From NCBI GenBank assembly GCA_030630935.1, contig DAOVMD010000030.1, positions 1 through 13,316 of the forward strand: a DNA stretch of 13,316 bases, in the 5' to 3' direction. The DNA comes from Candidatus Mcinerneyibacteriota bacterium. GTDB lineage: Bacteria > AUK180 > JAQVHJ01. A program made the translations under genes and the position numbers. Shown here piece by piece: positions 1 to 6,359 of this stretch (the stretch's first letter is position 1; each line of letters opens with the position of its first letter). The notes under the pieces were generated by a model. That model saw only the letters and a list, made by a program, of their open reading frames with translations. It ran no database searches and was not told the origin of the DNA.

Positions 1-356
1 AGCAATGAATTGCTGGGCTATTATCAATTGTCCTTACAGGACAAATATTGAAATTAAAAATATCGCAAACTCATATAACTCTATTCTCTGCCCTCGGTTT
101 TCTAATATCTACGAAGAGAACAGAGTCCCCATATTAGGAAAATTAAAAATTTATATTATAAGCCTGCTGTGAATATTATGAATAGTCCAGAAGGTCATCG
201 GGAATGCACTCCATAAACATTCCATAAGCGCTTTATATTAATAAAAAAAGTGGTCTCCTTTTATCTTGCCAATAACCATCAATCATAAATGCGGAGTAAA
301 GCGAAGCTTATATCTATAAAACGACTGTTCTCTACTCTCTGCTATCTGCTCTCTAC
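1..356. other. Left-edge intergenic region, no confident gene
   Basis: No convincing gene lies here. A frame open from the left edge (possible ATG at 5, stop at 170-172) would encode about 55 residues beginning MNCWAIINCPYR; it has no visible ribosome site and I recognise no family. Small hairpins are seen at 28-44 (TTGTCC/GGACAA) and 201-223 (GGAATG/CATTCC). The stretch 326-358 is a CT-rich run of tctctac/tctgctat units, and a similar run occurs at 5158-5184. There is no clear Rho-independent terminator for the minus-strand lipoprotein gene that ends at 357. Confidence 0.5.
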
Positions 357-806
357 TCAATCTATATCCCCTAATGCCCAATTACCTTTAATCTTGAGAA
401 AGGCAAAAAGTCGTTTCCCTGAACCGTCCCCGTCTTTGAAGGTTACTTCAAGGATATTCCACTCTCCTTCCGACTCGGACTTTACAGTATATTTAGTAAT
501 TTCATACGGTCCATAAACATCGAGGTCGCGTTTTATTCTTCTGCAGGTGTTGTCTACCCTGGTTCTTTCATTAGCATTTGAGTAGTCATAAACATCCTTC
601 CACTTTCTATCTTTATCTTTTCCGCGGTAAACTAAATATTCATCCGCCTTTGAAAAGTCTCCAGATTTACAAATTTCAAATAACTCATTTAACCTTTTCT
701 TTACCTGTTCTTCCTTACTTAGTCTTCCACCCATCATGTTACACGAAACAAAGACCAAGCTTATTAATACACCGATTACTACGATAAACACGAGCTTTTT
801 ATGCAT
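357..806 (-). CDS. Small predicted lipoprotein, function unknown
   Basis: A 149-residue protein. The N-terminus has two lysines, a hydrophobic core and a lipobox FVSC with the modified cysteine at residue 22, so it should be lipid-anchored in the envelope. The mature part is charged, begins with a helical segment (EEQVKKRLNELFEICKSGDF), and ends in beta-rich sequence with a repeated 'EVTF...LFAFLKIKGNWAL' style. This resembles the small NTF2-like/DUF4878-type lipoproteins, but I cannot assign it firmly. The ATG at 806 is preceded by GAGGTGA at good spacing. It lies at the end of the minus-strand cluster, and the stop of a metalloprotease remnant (815-817) sits just before its start. A truncated copy of its first 17 codons remains at 1021-1074, so the gene was once duplicated together with the metalloprotease. 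Function is not known. Confidence 0.8.
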   Translation of the reverse strand: MHKKLVFIVVIGVLISLVFVSCNMMGGRLSKEEQVKKRLNELFEICKSGDFSKADEYLVYRGKDKDRKWKDVYDYSNANERTRVDNTCRRIKRDLDVYGPYEITKYTVKSESEGEWNILEVTFKDGDGSGKRLFAFLKIKGNWALGDID

Positions 807-814
807 TATTCACC

Positions 815-1020
815 TCATTTATTTTTAAGTATTTTTAGTGATTTATTACAAAATTCATATTCACGGTCAAGGTCATGTATTTTATAAAATATCTTTAGGT
901 TCTCATAGCGTTCTTCCGGAGAGATCTTGGTAAGCCAGCATATCTTTTTCATACATTCAGGACAAAGCCACAATGGGTTTCTATTCATTTCAACAATACC
1001 GTTCTCCCTCGCACATATTG
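815..1020 (-). pseudogene. C-terminal remnant of a second archaemetzincin-like gene
   Basis: Read on the minus strand, this fragment matches the last 57 codons of the intact metalloprotease at 1083-2009. By my count 44 of the 57 residues are identical, starting from the EM-R-PLWLCPEC segment and ending at a stop at 815-817. The two zinc-ribbon cysteines (LCPEC) are kept. Upstream of these codons a one-base insertion relative to the intact gene breaks the frame, and the HExxH part is missing altogether. I count 14 codons with silent changes against 13 with amino-acid changes, so the copy was probably under selection as a full gene before it was lost. It is joined at about 1020/1021 to the start of a lost lipoprotein gene. 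Confidence 0.8.
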
Positions 1021-1074
1021 TAATAAACTTATCAATACACCGATTACTACGGCAGGCACGAGATTATTGTGCAT
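1021..1074 (-). pseudogene. Truncated duplicate of the lipoprotein gene start
   Basis: The sequence from the ATG at 1074 matches the beginning of the lipoprotein gene at 806, including the GAGGTGA ribosome site just upstream. The reading begins MHNNLVPAVVIGVLISL, against MHKKLVFIVVIGVLISL in the intact gene. After about 18 codons it runs into the metalloprotease remnant in another frame and stops after 27 residues. The lipobox cysteine is missing, so no lipoprotein can be made from it. The offset to the intact copy is 268 bases. Confidence 0.75.
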
Positions 1075-1082
1075 TCTTCACC

Positions 1083-2009
1083 TCACTTATCTTTAATTAT
1101 TCTTAAGGACTTATTACAAAAATCATATTCACGGTCAAGTCCATATTTTTTATAAAACCTCTTCAGGTTTTCATAACGTTCTTCAGGAGTGAGCTTGGTA
1201 AGCCAGCATATCTTTGCCATGCATTCAGGGCAGAGCCATAAGGGGTATCGATCCATTTCAGCAATATGATTACCCCCGCACATATTGCATTCGTACTTTA
1301 TACAATGATTCATTGAGAACATATGTCCCATCTCGTGTGAAGTAAGTTTCAGCACCCTGATTAGAAATTTCTTATTGATTTTTCCATCTTTAATTGGGCT
1401 GCCATAGTTCCAGAGTGAGCATACTGCAACCCGGTTCCATAGAGATGCTTCCCCGTGAACATAATTCCAGCCTGGGCCTGGCCACAACCCATCCTGTGTT
1501 ATTGCAAAGTATGCCGCTGCATCGTTCGGAATTTTTTTGAGTAAAATATCATAAAGAATATATCTTGTATTAAATTGTAGTGTTCCGTCAATAGGCGATT
1601 TCCTTCTCATTTTCTTCGGGATTTTAGAAGTGGCGATAATGTCGCCTTCTTTAACCGGGATATTAAAATATACGGCAAGGAATTCTTCGGTTATTTTTAA
1701 AATTTCCTTTTCTTGACTGGTTAACTCGCCTAATTGTGAAATGTAAAGGTATTTTTTCTTTTCTGTTGGCAGGATTGGATCTAAATCAAGGTATTCTTCG
1801 AACGTTTCTCCTGGTTCATCGTGTTTAGCCAACCAATCATGGGGTCCGGGCTTGCCGAGTTTTTTATGGAGTTTTATTAAAGAGTTTTTCTTTTTAATTA
1901 GATCATTTTTATATTCTACTTGTTTAGTTATCAAGCCCAAGTTTGATGCTGAGCTTAAAAGAATAAATACTATAAAGGAGAATATAAAAAGGGAGAAACT
2001 TTTTTTCAT
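1083..2009 (-). CDS. Secreted archaemetzincin-like zinc metalloprotease
   Basis: A 308-residue predicted zinc peptidase. Residues 1-24 form a signal peptide (two lysines, then a long hydrophobic run ending SSAS), so the enzyme is probably exported. The active site is HEMGHMFSMNHC: zinc ligands H225, H229 and H235, with catalytic E226. It is followed by C236-x4-C241-x-M243 and then C260-x2-C263, which is the archaemetzincin pattern (family consensus HExxHxxGxxHCx4CxM, about 17 residues, CxxC). The segment before it (GWNYVHGEASLWNRVAVCSL, about residues 180-199) also fits the family. One oddity is that the usual glycine three residues after the second histidine is serine (S232). The gene begins 14 bases after the zinc-ribbon gene and so is probably cotranscribed with it; no strong Shine-Dalgarno site is seen. 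A second copy was once present downstream. The substrate is unknown. Confidence 0.85.
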   Translation of the reverse strand: MKKSFSLFIFSFIVFILLSSASNLGLITKQVEYKNDLIKKKNSLIKLHKKLGKPGPHDWLAKHDEPGETFEEYLDLDPILPTEKKKYLYISQLGELTSQEKEILKITEEFLAVYFNIPVKEGDIIATSKIPKKMRRKSPIDGTLQFNTRYILYDILLKKIPNDAAAYFAITQDGLWPGPGWNYVHGEASLWNRVAVCSLWNYGSPIKDGKINKKFLIRVLKLTSHEMGHMFSMNHCIKYECNMCGGNHIAEMDRYPLWLCPECMAKICWLTKLTPEERYENLKRFYKKYGLDREYDFCNKSLRIIKDK

Positions 2010-2023
2010 TATTAATTTAATGC

Positions 2024-3085
2024 TTAGACTCCGATTCCACGGGCAAGTTTATTAAACTGTATTAGAAGTTTTGCAAGTTTCGGGTGTTGAAAAACCGTAA
2101 TATTAATTAATGCTGCAATTGCTGCTGTTGAATCGAGTATCTCATCAATCGGACCTTCAGGACCTGTCCAAATATCTTTTAACTTTTTATAAACAATTTT
2201 CTTTGCTTCGTCAGGGTCCATTTCATTTAGTTCTTTTTTTAAATAATCAACGATATCCTCAAACTCATGTTTATCTAACCAGGTTCCGTGACACTTTGGA
2301 CACCAGTCAATTACGATTGGTGAATCGCCAAATGTTGTTGCAAGAAGTTTTTCTTTCTTACAAATTGGACAATCTCTATTTGAGATAATTGCATTTGCTT
2401 TTTCAAGATTCTCAATCTCATCATCCAGCCATCTCAAGGTTTTCCAGCTATGAGCATCAATTTTATCTTTTAAATCTCTTAACTCATTTTTATCGAGCCA
2501 AAGCCCCTTACAGGATGGACAGCCTTCAATTTCGAAGCCGTGATAATTATAGGAATTAAGGAATTCCCCGCAAGCAGGGCAGTAGTGTTCTGTTTTTGAC
2601 TTTAATTCAGAACCCTTCAAAGGAAGGAGATCGGTGTCTTCTCCTCGCTGACTGCATTGAAGCCGGATTCTTTTATACCAGAGAGGGAGGTGGACATTAT
2701 TTAAGAACTCTGAGAAACCCTTCCCTTTAATAGGCATGATATCAGAGAGTTTTTTATTAATTAAATCAAGCTGACCTGCGTTTAACCAAAATCCACCGCA
2801 GTTATGACATTTGCCAAGGGTTATCTCGTCGTTCTCTATGAAATGAACTCTATCTAATTTTGCATACTTACATTTGGGACAATTTATTTCCGGAGCTTGA
2901 TCATTCTTAACTTTATCTTCTGAACAAAACTCGATATCCCCATCAACCTGATATGCCATTTTATTTAGTTCGCCTTCAGGGAGCCATAGACTTCCGCATT
3001 TCTCACAGATATGATATGTAACTTGGTTGTCCTTGATTTTGACAATATAAGTTGTCAGGCCGGATCCGCAATTTAAACAATTCAT
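2024..3085 (-). CDS. Protein with four TFIIB-type zinc-ribbon domains
   Basis: A 353-residue soluble protein with four tandem zinc ribbons of the zf-TFIIB type. The pairs are CLNCG...CEKCGSLWLPEGEL, CPKC...CHNCGGFWLNAGQL, CPACG...CPSCKGLWLDKNEL and CPICKK...CPKCHGTWLDKHEF. Each ends in the C-x2-C-x2-(L/F/T)WL-x3-E/Q-L/F signature. Proteins of this family usually have one or two such ribbons, so four is many. The biochemical role is unknown; nucleic-acid binding or a zinc-dependent scaffold are only guesses. I chose the ATG at 3085 because a strong AAGGAGGT lies six bases before it and a promoter lies just upstream. A start at 3142 would fall inside the -35 box. The metalloprotease gene follows after 14 bases. 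Confidence 0.85.
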   Translation of the reverse strand: MNCLNCGSGLTTYIVKIKDNQVTYHICEKCGSLWLPEGELNKMAYQVDGDIEFCSEDKVKNDQAPEINCPKCKYAKLDRVHFIENDEITLGKCHNCGGFWLNAGQLDLINKKLSDIMPIKGKGFSEFLNNVHLPLWYKRIRLQCSQRGEDTDLLPLKGSELKSKTEHYCPACGEFLNSYNYHGFEIEGCPSCKGLWLDKNELRDLKDKIDAHSWKTLRWLDDEIENLEKANAIISNRDCPICKKEKLLATTFGDSPIVIDWCPKCHGTWLDKHEFEDIVDYLKKELNEMDPDEAKKIVYKKLKDIWTGPEGPIDEILDSTAAIAALINITVFQHPKLAKLLIQFNKLARGIGV

Positions 3086-3091
3086 ATTATT

Positions 3092-3099
3092 ACCTCCTT
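3092..3099 (-). promoter_or_regulatory. Strong Shine-Dalgarno site that sets the zinc-ribbon start
   Basis: On the minus strand this reads AAGGAGGT, a near-perfect anti-16S match, six bases before the ATG at 3085. It decides the start against an upstream in-frame codon at 3142. Confidence 0.85.
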
Positions 3100-3113
3100 T
3101 TAAAACAATCTCT

Positions 3114-3142
3114 ATTATATCAGAAAATCTATTGTTTTTCAA
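3114..3142 (-). promoter_or_regulatory. Sigma-70-type promoter for the zinc-ribbon gene
   Basis: On the minus strand TTGAAA (3142-3137) is followed by exactly 17 bases and TATAAT (3119-3114), with a TGA just before the -10 box (extended -10). It should drive the zinc-ribbon, metalloprotease and lipoprotein genes, apart from any read-through from the membrane protein gene. Confidence 0.8.
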
Positions 3143-3193
3143 ATAATTCTTTTTAGAAAATTTAATTAAAAACTTGTCTATAAATATTTTTAA

Positions 3194-3616
3194 TTAATGC
3201 TTCCTAATCTGATCTACCTTGCTTTTAATCGAATCAATTTTTGTTTCAATTCGTTTTAAGCTTGAATGGAGAAGATTAACTCCGCCGGTAATTAGTGTTT
3301 TTAGTAATAATGCAGCAATAAATAATAGTGTGAATACTATCGCATAGATTATAATGTTTACAAATTGTTTTGGGATCTCAAGAATTACATTATCAATCCT
3401 TATTCTCCACAAACTTGAAGTCCCGGGAAATATTTCAAGAAAATTCTCGAGAGTTTTTGGATTCTCAAAGATTTCAATAATTCTGAAGAAAATCCAACCT
3501 GCAATAACAACACCAAATATAATAAGGAAGGCTCCAAGTATTAACTTAACGTTTTTACTATAATCGAAATCGCCTGCTTTCTCACTGCTGTTTCCAATTG
3601 GATTATATTGATTCAT
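3194..3616 (-). CDS. Two-TM membrane protein with C-terminal coiled coil
   Basis: A 140-residue protein with no family that I recognise. The first 24 or so residues are polar. Residues about 25-48 (LILGAFLIIFGVVIAGWIFF) and about 88-111 (IIIYAIVFTLLFIAALLLKT) are two membrane segments joined by a loop of about 40 residues. The tail after residue 118 (LKRIETKIDSIKSKVDQIRK) has the i/i+3/i+4 hydrophobic spacing of a short coiled coil, so oligomerisation or partner binding through the tail is plausible. The ATG at 3616 is preceded by AAAGGTGAT and by a clear promoter. It is the first gene of the minus-strand cluster. The next gene has its own promoter 108 bases downstream, so a functional link to it is only suggested by position. 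Confidence 0.75.
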   Translation of the reverse strand: MNQYNPIGNSSEKAGDFDYSKNVKLILGAFLIIFGVVIAGWIFFRIIEIFENPKTLENFLEIFPGTSSLWRIRIDNVILEIPKQFVNIIIYAIVFTLLFIAALLLKTLITGGVNLLHSSLKRIETKIDSIKSKVDQIRKH

Positions 3617-3634
3617 ATTATCACCTTTTTATTT

Positions 3635-3663
3635 ATTATATCATTTTAATCCGGAAATTTCAA
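3635..3663 (-). promoter_or_regulatory. Sigma-70-type promoter for the two-TM protein gene
   Basis: On the minus strand TTGAAA (3663-3658), a 17-base spacer, then TATAAT (3640-3635) preceded by TGA. The TATAAT lies about 18 bases before the ATG, so the leader is very short. Confidence 0.8.
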
Positions 3664-3693
3664 CAACTTATTATACACTCAAACTTTTTTATT

Positions 3694-3726
3694 TAACAGA
3701 GAACTAACGAGAACATAAGAGAACTA
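3694..3726 (+). repeat. Degenerate copy of the ACAGGGACT-type end repeat
   Basis: The sequence taacagagaactaacgagaa and its continuation resembles the left end of the element at 3768 (taacagggacttttacgaga). As in the solo copy at 10375, a T-rich run comes just before it. It may be an older copy of the same repeat. Similarity is partial and is judged by eye. Confidence 0.35.
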
Positions 3727-3767
3727 AAACAAAAAAACAAAGAAAAAAAAAGAAAAAAGATTTTTTA

Positions 3768-4062
3768 ACAGGGACTTTTACGAGACTTGTAAAGGACTTT
3801 TATATATTGTAAAAGTTGGAATTAATATAAGATTTTACTTAGGGAATATGTTTTTTAAGGTTTTAATTGGTAAAAAGACGAAACTATGAAATGGGATGAT
3901 TCATAGTATAGGGTTCTAAGCAAAAAGATAACCCGTTTAATTTTGCAGATAAAAACTTAAACTTTTGAGGTTGTAAAATTTCTTTGAAATCAAAAAAATA
4001 TCAATATTAAATAAAGAGAATTTGTTATTTTAATCCCTTACAAGTCTCGTAAAAGTCCCTGT
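3768..4062. repeat. MITE-like element with perfect 25-bp inverted ends
   Basis: The left end at 3768-3792 (ACAGGGACTTTTACGAGACT + TGTAA) recurs exactly, inverted, at 4038-4062. The 295-base interval between the outer ends has no reading frame of note. A small non-coding element with long perfect ends fits a non-autonomous mobile element (MITE) or a REP-like unit moved in trans. No clean target-site duplication is seen; both flanks are T-rich. Confidence 0.6.
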
Positions 4063-4208
4063 CTATTTTTTTATTTTTCTTTTCATCTCATCAATCTCTG
4101 TAAAAAATATGAATACCGATTGCCATTTTAAATATCTAAAGATTTTTATTTCAATGTATTAATTTAAAATATTGTAATTAGAGATAAATCTTGAATTATT
4201 AGTACCTG

Positions 4209-4925
4209 TTAAAAAAGGTCCCTGATAAATTTTACTTCTTCATGGAGAAGGGTCATGCTTTTCTTTTTTATGGTTTCTTCAATTATAATTGGGACATCAA
4301 GTGCGAAAACCATTTCAATTGATTTCATAAAATTACTTGTCACTGTTCTCAAGGACTGGTGATCTCTTCTTCTATAAGTTCCACTTAAATGAACTTGAGT
4401 AAGACGGTTTCCAAATTTCTTTAGGAGGCGTTTCGTCTTATCTTTCGACCACAAATATGCGTGAGCAACATCAAGACAAAAGCCCATATTTGGATATTTT
4501 TTGAAGACGTCTATTAATTTAACAATTGTAAATATCTTTACGGGAGGAAGATTTTCTGTTGACATTTTAAATTTATACTTATTAAGAATTCGGGGTTCAG
4601 GGAGCTCAGTAGGGTGAATTACTACATTTTTTGCATTAATATCTTTGTATATATCATCTATAATATCAAGTTGTTTAATCAATTCCTTTTCGTCAACCGA
4701 ACCTCTTAATAAATTAAAGGGCGCATGAATTGAAACATATTTAAGTGACTTTAGCCAATTTCTATTATCGTTTGTAATATCAAAGGCATAAACTTCTTCC
4801 TTCGTGGCAAACGTAATCTCAATCCCGTCAACCTTTAGATTTTTTGCATAATCAATTAATGCGTTCCGATTTTTTGATTTCGTCCAATTCCAAATTGTTC
4901 CAAGTGCAAAACATAACGTTTCCAA
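4209..4925 (-). CDS. TIM-barrel sugar isomerase/epimerase-like protein
   Basis: A 238-residue protein of the xylose-isomerase-like TIM-barrel (AP-endonuclease 2) superfamily, which isomerises or epimerises sugars and polyols using a bound metal, or cleaves DNA at abasic sites. Visible family landmarks in strand order are DGIEIT, SIHAPF, NVVIHPTE, STENLP, FCLDVAHA, QVHLSG and IIIEE. Together these supply the His/Glu/Asp set expected for metal binding at the barrel mouth. The length, shorter than many members, and the divergent sequence prevent a call between isomerase and endonuclease. The start is TTG, supported by AAAGGAA five bases upstream and a TTGACA promoter; there is no ATG near it. 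It is monocistronic, with repeat-rich spacers on both sides, so the context gives no substrate. Confidence 0.8.
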   Translation of the reverse strand: METLCFALGTIWNWTKSKNRNALIDYAKNLKVDGIEITFATKEEVYAFDITNDNRNWLKSLKYVSIHAPFNLLRGSVDEKELIKQLDIIDDIYKDINAKNVVIHPTELPEPRILNKYKFKMSTENLPPVKIFTIVKLIDVFKKYPNMGFCLDVAHAYLWSKDKTKRLLKKFGNRLTQVHLSGTYRRRDHQSLRTVTSNFMKSIEMVFALDVPIIIEETIKKKSMTLLHEEVKFIRDLF

Positions 4926-4930
4926 ATTGG

Positions 4931-4937
4931 TTCCTTT
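4931..4937 (-). promoter_or_regulatory. Shine-Dalgarno site supporting a TTG start
   Basis: On the minus strand AAAGGAA ends five bases before the TTG at 4925. With the promoter upstream it supports the non-ATG start of the isomerase-like gene. Confidence 0.7.
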
Positions 4938-4947
4938 CGTTTAATAA

Positions 4948-4976
4948 CTTATAACATAATTATCAGATAATGTCAA
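4948..4976 (-). promoter_or_regulatory. Sigma-70-type promoter for the isomerase-like gene
   Basis: On the minus strand a perfect TTGACA (4976-4971), a 17-base spacer and TATAAG (4953-4948), with TG one base before the -10 box. Confidence 0.8.
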
Positions 4977-5271
4977 GATTTAAATATTCAAATGTTCAAG
5001 GCATACTTTGCATGCGTTCAATAGCTAAAAGTTCAAATGTTCAAGTGTTCAATAGTTAAAGTGTTACAAACACGTTTAAATGTGCGGAAGTTGAGATGGT
5101 TAAATTGTTGAAATGTTAAACAAGTATAGAGGGTTCAACCATTGCATTTGCGCTCTATTATCTGTTCTCATCTTTCTGATCTCTGCTAAAGCAACAGAGT
5201 TGCTTTAGCATGTTTCGCATGCGTTCAAGTGTTTAAGGGTTCCCAGAGCAGAAAACAAAAAACCTAAATAT
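4977..5271. repeat. Repeat-rich spacer built of ttcaaatg / gttcaagtg units
   Basis: No gene is seen. The left part is a run of imperfect short units (ttcaaatgttcaag, gttcaatagctaaaa, gttcaagtgttcaatagtta). A 21-base motif, gcat-acttt/gtttc-gcatgcgttcaa, occurs at 5001-5021 and again at 5208-5228 with three differences. A CT-rich run lies at about 5158-5184. These look like low-complexity extragenic repeats between two divergent promoters (4948-4976 and 5272-5300). Confidence 0.6.
5185..5209. repeat. Perfect 11-bp hairpin, GCTAAAGCAAC / GTTGCTTTAGC
   Basis: A perfect inverted repeat with an 11-base stem and a 3-base loop (aga). It overlaps the start of the second gcat...gcatgcgttcaa repeat. 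It has no following T-run, so it is not a standard terminator, and no gene runs into it from the left. Confidence 0.6.
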
Positions 5272-5300
5272 TTGATTTCTTTTAAATTATGTGATATAAT
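5272..5300 (+). promoter_or_regulatory. Sigma-70-type promoter for the YDxxGN repeat protein
   Basis: TTGATT (5272-5277), 17 bases, TATAAT (5295-5300) with TGA in front (extended -10). The ribosome site AAGGAGA and the ATG at 5329 follow closely, giving a leader of about 20 bases. Confidence 0.8.
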
Positions 5301-5328
5301 ATAAATTAAAGAACTATGAAGGAGAATT

Positions 5329-6354
5329 ATGAAAAGACAAACAAAACCTGGTTTTGGTATAGAAGGATTTTCCAAATCAAAATTTAAATATGATGAAAAG
5401 GGAAATATAATAGAAGAAAAATATGTTGGTACAAATGGACAATTGAAAGAGCTTGATTATAATGGTTATGCCATAATGCGGTGTAAGTATGATGAGCGGG
5501 GAAACACTGTTGAAGAAAAATTTTTTGGTTCAGATGAGCAATTAAAAGAGCGAAGAGACATGGGGATTGCCATAATCCGCCGAAAATTCAACAACAAGGG
5601 CAAGAAAATAGAAGAGAGCTACTTCGGGTCGGATAACCAAATGAAAGAGCGAGCGGATTACTCTATTGCAATAATTAAATATAAATATGAAAATAATGGA
5701 AATGTTGAGGAGAAATATTTCGGGATTGATGAAAGTTTAAAAAACCGCAAGGATTTGGGGGTTGCCATAATACGGAAGAAATTTAATAAGCAAGGCAATT
5801 TAACTGAGGAAAGTTTTTTCGGAACCGATGACCAATTGAAGAGTTTTAAAAATTCAGGTATTGCAATAATCAGGTATAAGTATGATGAACAGGGAAATTC
5901 GATTGACCAAAGATATTACTGTAATGTTCATAAATTGAAGGAGCGTGAGGATACAGGTGTTGCTATCACTCAGTATAAATATGATGAGCAGGGAAACGCT
6001 GTAGAAGAAAGATTTTTTAATACTGATAAAAAATTAACAGAAAATAAAAAAATAGGAGCAGCTATACTCAAGTTTAAATATAATAAGAACGATCAAGTCC
6101 TGGAGTTAAGGAGTTTTGGAAAAGACGAGAAATTAATAGATATGACAGAGCCTATGGGTGGTAGTGCGATAATTTGTTTTAAATATGATAAAAATGGAAA
6201 CAGAATAGAGATAAAGTACCTGGATATTAACGGTAAATTAAAAGAAATCAAAAACGTTGGTGCTGCCATATTACGTTGGAAATATAATGAACAAGGGGAA
6301 GTAATTAAAACTCAATTTCTAAACCGAAACGAAGAAATAATTCTCAAACAGTAA
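5329..6354 (+). CDS. Protein of ten 33-residue YDxxGN repeats
   Basis: A 341-residue protein made almost wholly of repeats. About ten units of 33 residues follow the pattern (R/K)xK(Y/F)(D/N)xxGNxxEExFFGxDxxLKExxxxGxAII, with the last one incomplete. Similar 'YDERGN...YFGxDG' repeats occur in many bacterial proteins of unknown role, and they are distantly like the YD units of RHS proteins. They probably stack as a beta-rich rod or solenoid that binds other molecules. There is no signal peptide, membrane segment or catalytic domain, so it is predicted cytoplasmic unless exported by a route not seen here. ATG is preceded by AAGGAGA and a strong promoter. It is transcribed alone, and an inverted-repeat element separates it from the next operon. 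The units differ much at DNA level, so the array is old. Function unknown. Confidence 0.75.
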   Translation: MKRQTKPGFGIEGFSKSKFKYDEKGNIIEEKYVGTNGQLKELDYNGYAIMRCKYDERGNTVEEKFFGSDEQLKERRDMGIAIIRRKFNNKGKKIEESYFGSDNQMKERADYSIAIIKYKYENNGNVEEKYFGIDESLKNRKDLGVAIIRKKFNKQGNLTEESFFGTDDQLKSFKNSGIAIIRYKYDEQGNSIDQRYYCNVHKLKEREDTGVAITQYKYDEQGNAVEERFFNTDKKLTENKKIGAAILKFKYNKNDQVLELRSFGKDEKLIDMTEPMGGSAIICFKYDKNGNRIEIKYLDINGKLKEIKNVGAAILRWKYNEQGEVIKTQFLNRNEEIILKQ

Positions 6355-6359
6355 AGAAC

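Larger units (their letters stand above)
3664..4208. other. Intergenic region with MITE-like element and repeat copies
   Basis: No gene is visible in this 545-base stretch. It holds a degenerate repeat at 3694-3726, an A-rich tract at 3728-3760, an inverted-repeat element at 3768-4062, and an AT-rich tail up to the isomerase stop. Inside the element are two short hairpins: ACTATGAA/TTCATAGT at 3883-3907 and GGGTT/AACCC at 3911-3934. No Rho-independent terminator is evident for the isomerase gene that ends at 4209. Confidence 0.6.

Noticed and set aside
5-172. Possible small gene at the left edge (about 55 residues)
   Set aside because: It is open at the edge, has no visible ribosome site and no recognised family. 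The early CW...CP spacing recalls a cysteine motif but lacks the rest.
3086-3142. Upstream start for the zinc-ribbon gene adding 19 residues
   Set aside because: The codon lies in the -35 box of a strong promoter. The AAGGAGGT site points to the ATG at 3085, and the added residues do not belong to a zinc ribbon.
4977-5184. Short repeated units considered as a CRISPR array
   Set aside because: The units are degenerate, of unequal spacing and without unique spacers of constant length; no cas gene is near.
5185-5209. Perfect hairpin considered as a Rho-independent terminator
   Set aside because: No T-run follows on either strand and no gene ends nearby; the next genes on both sides start away from it.
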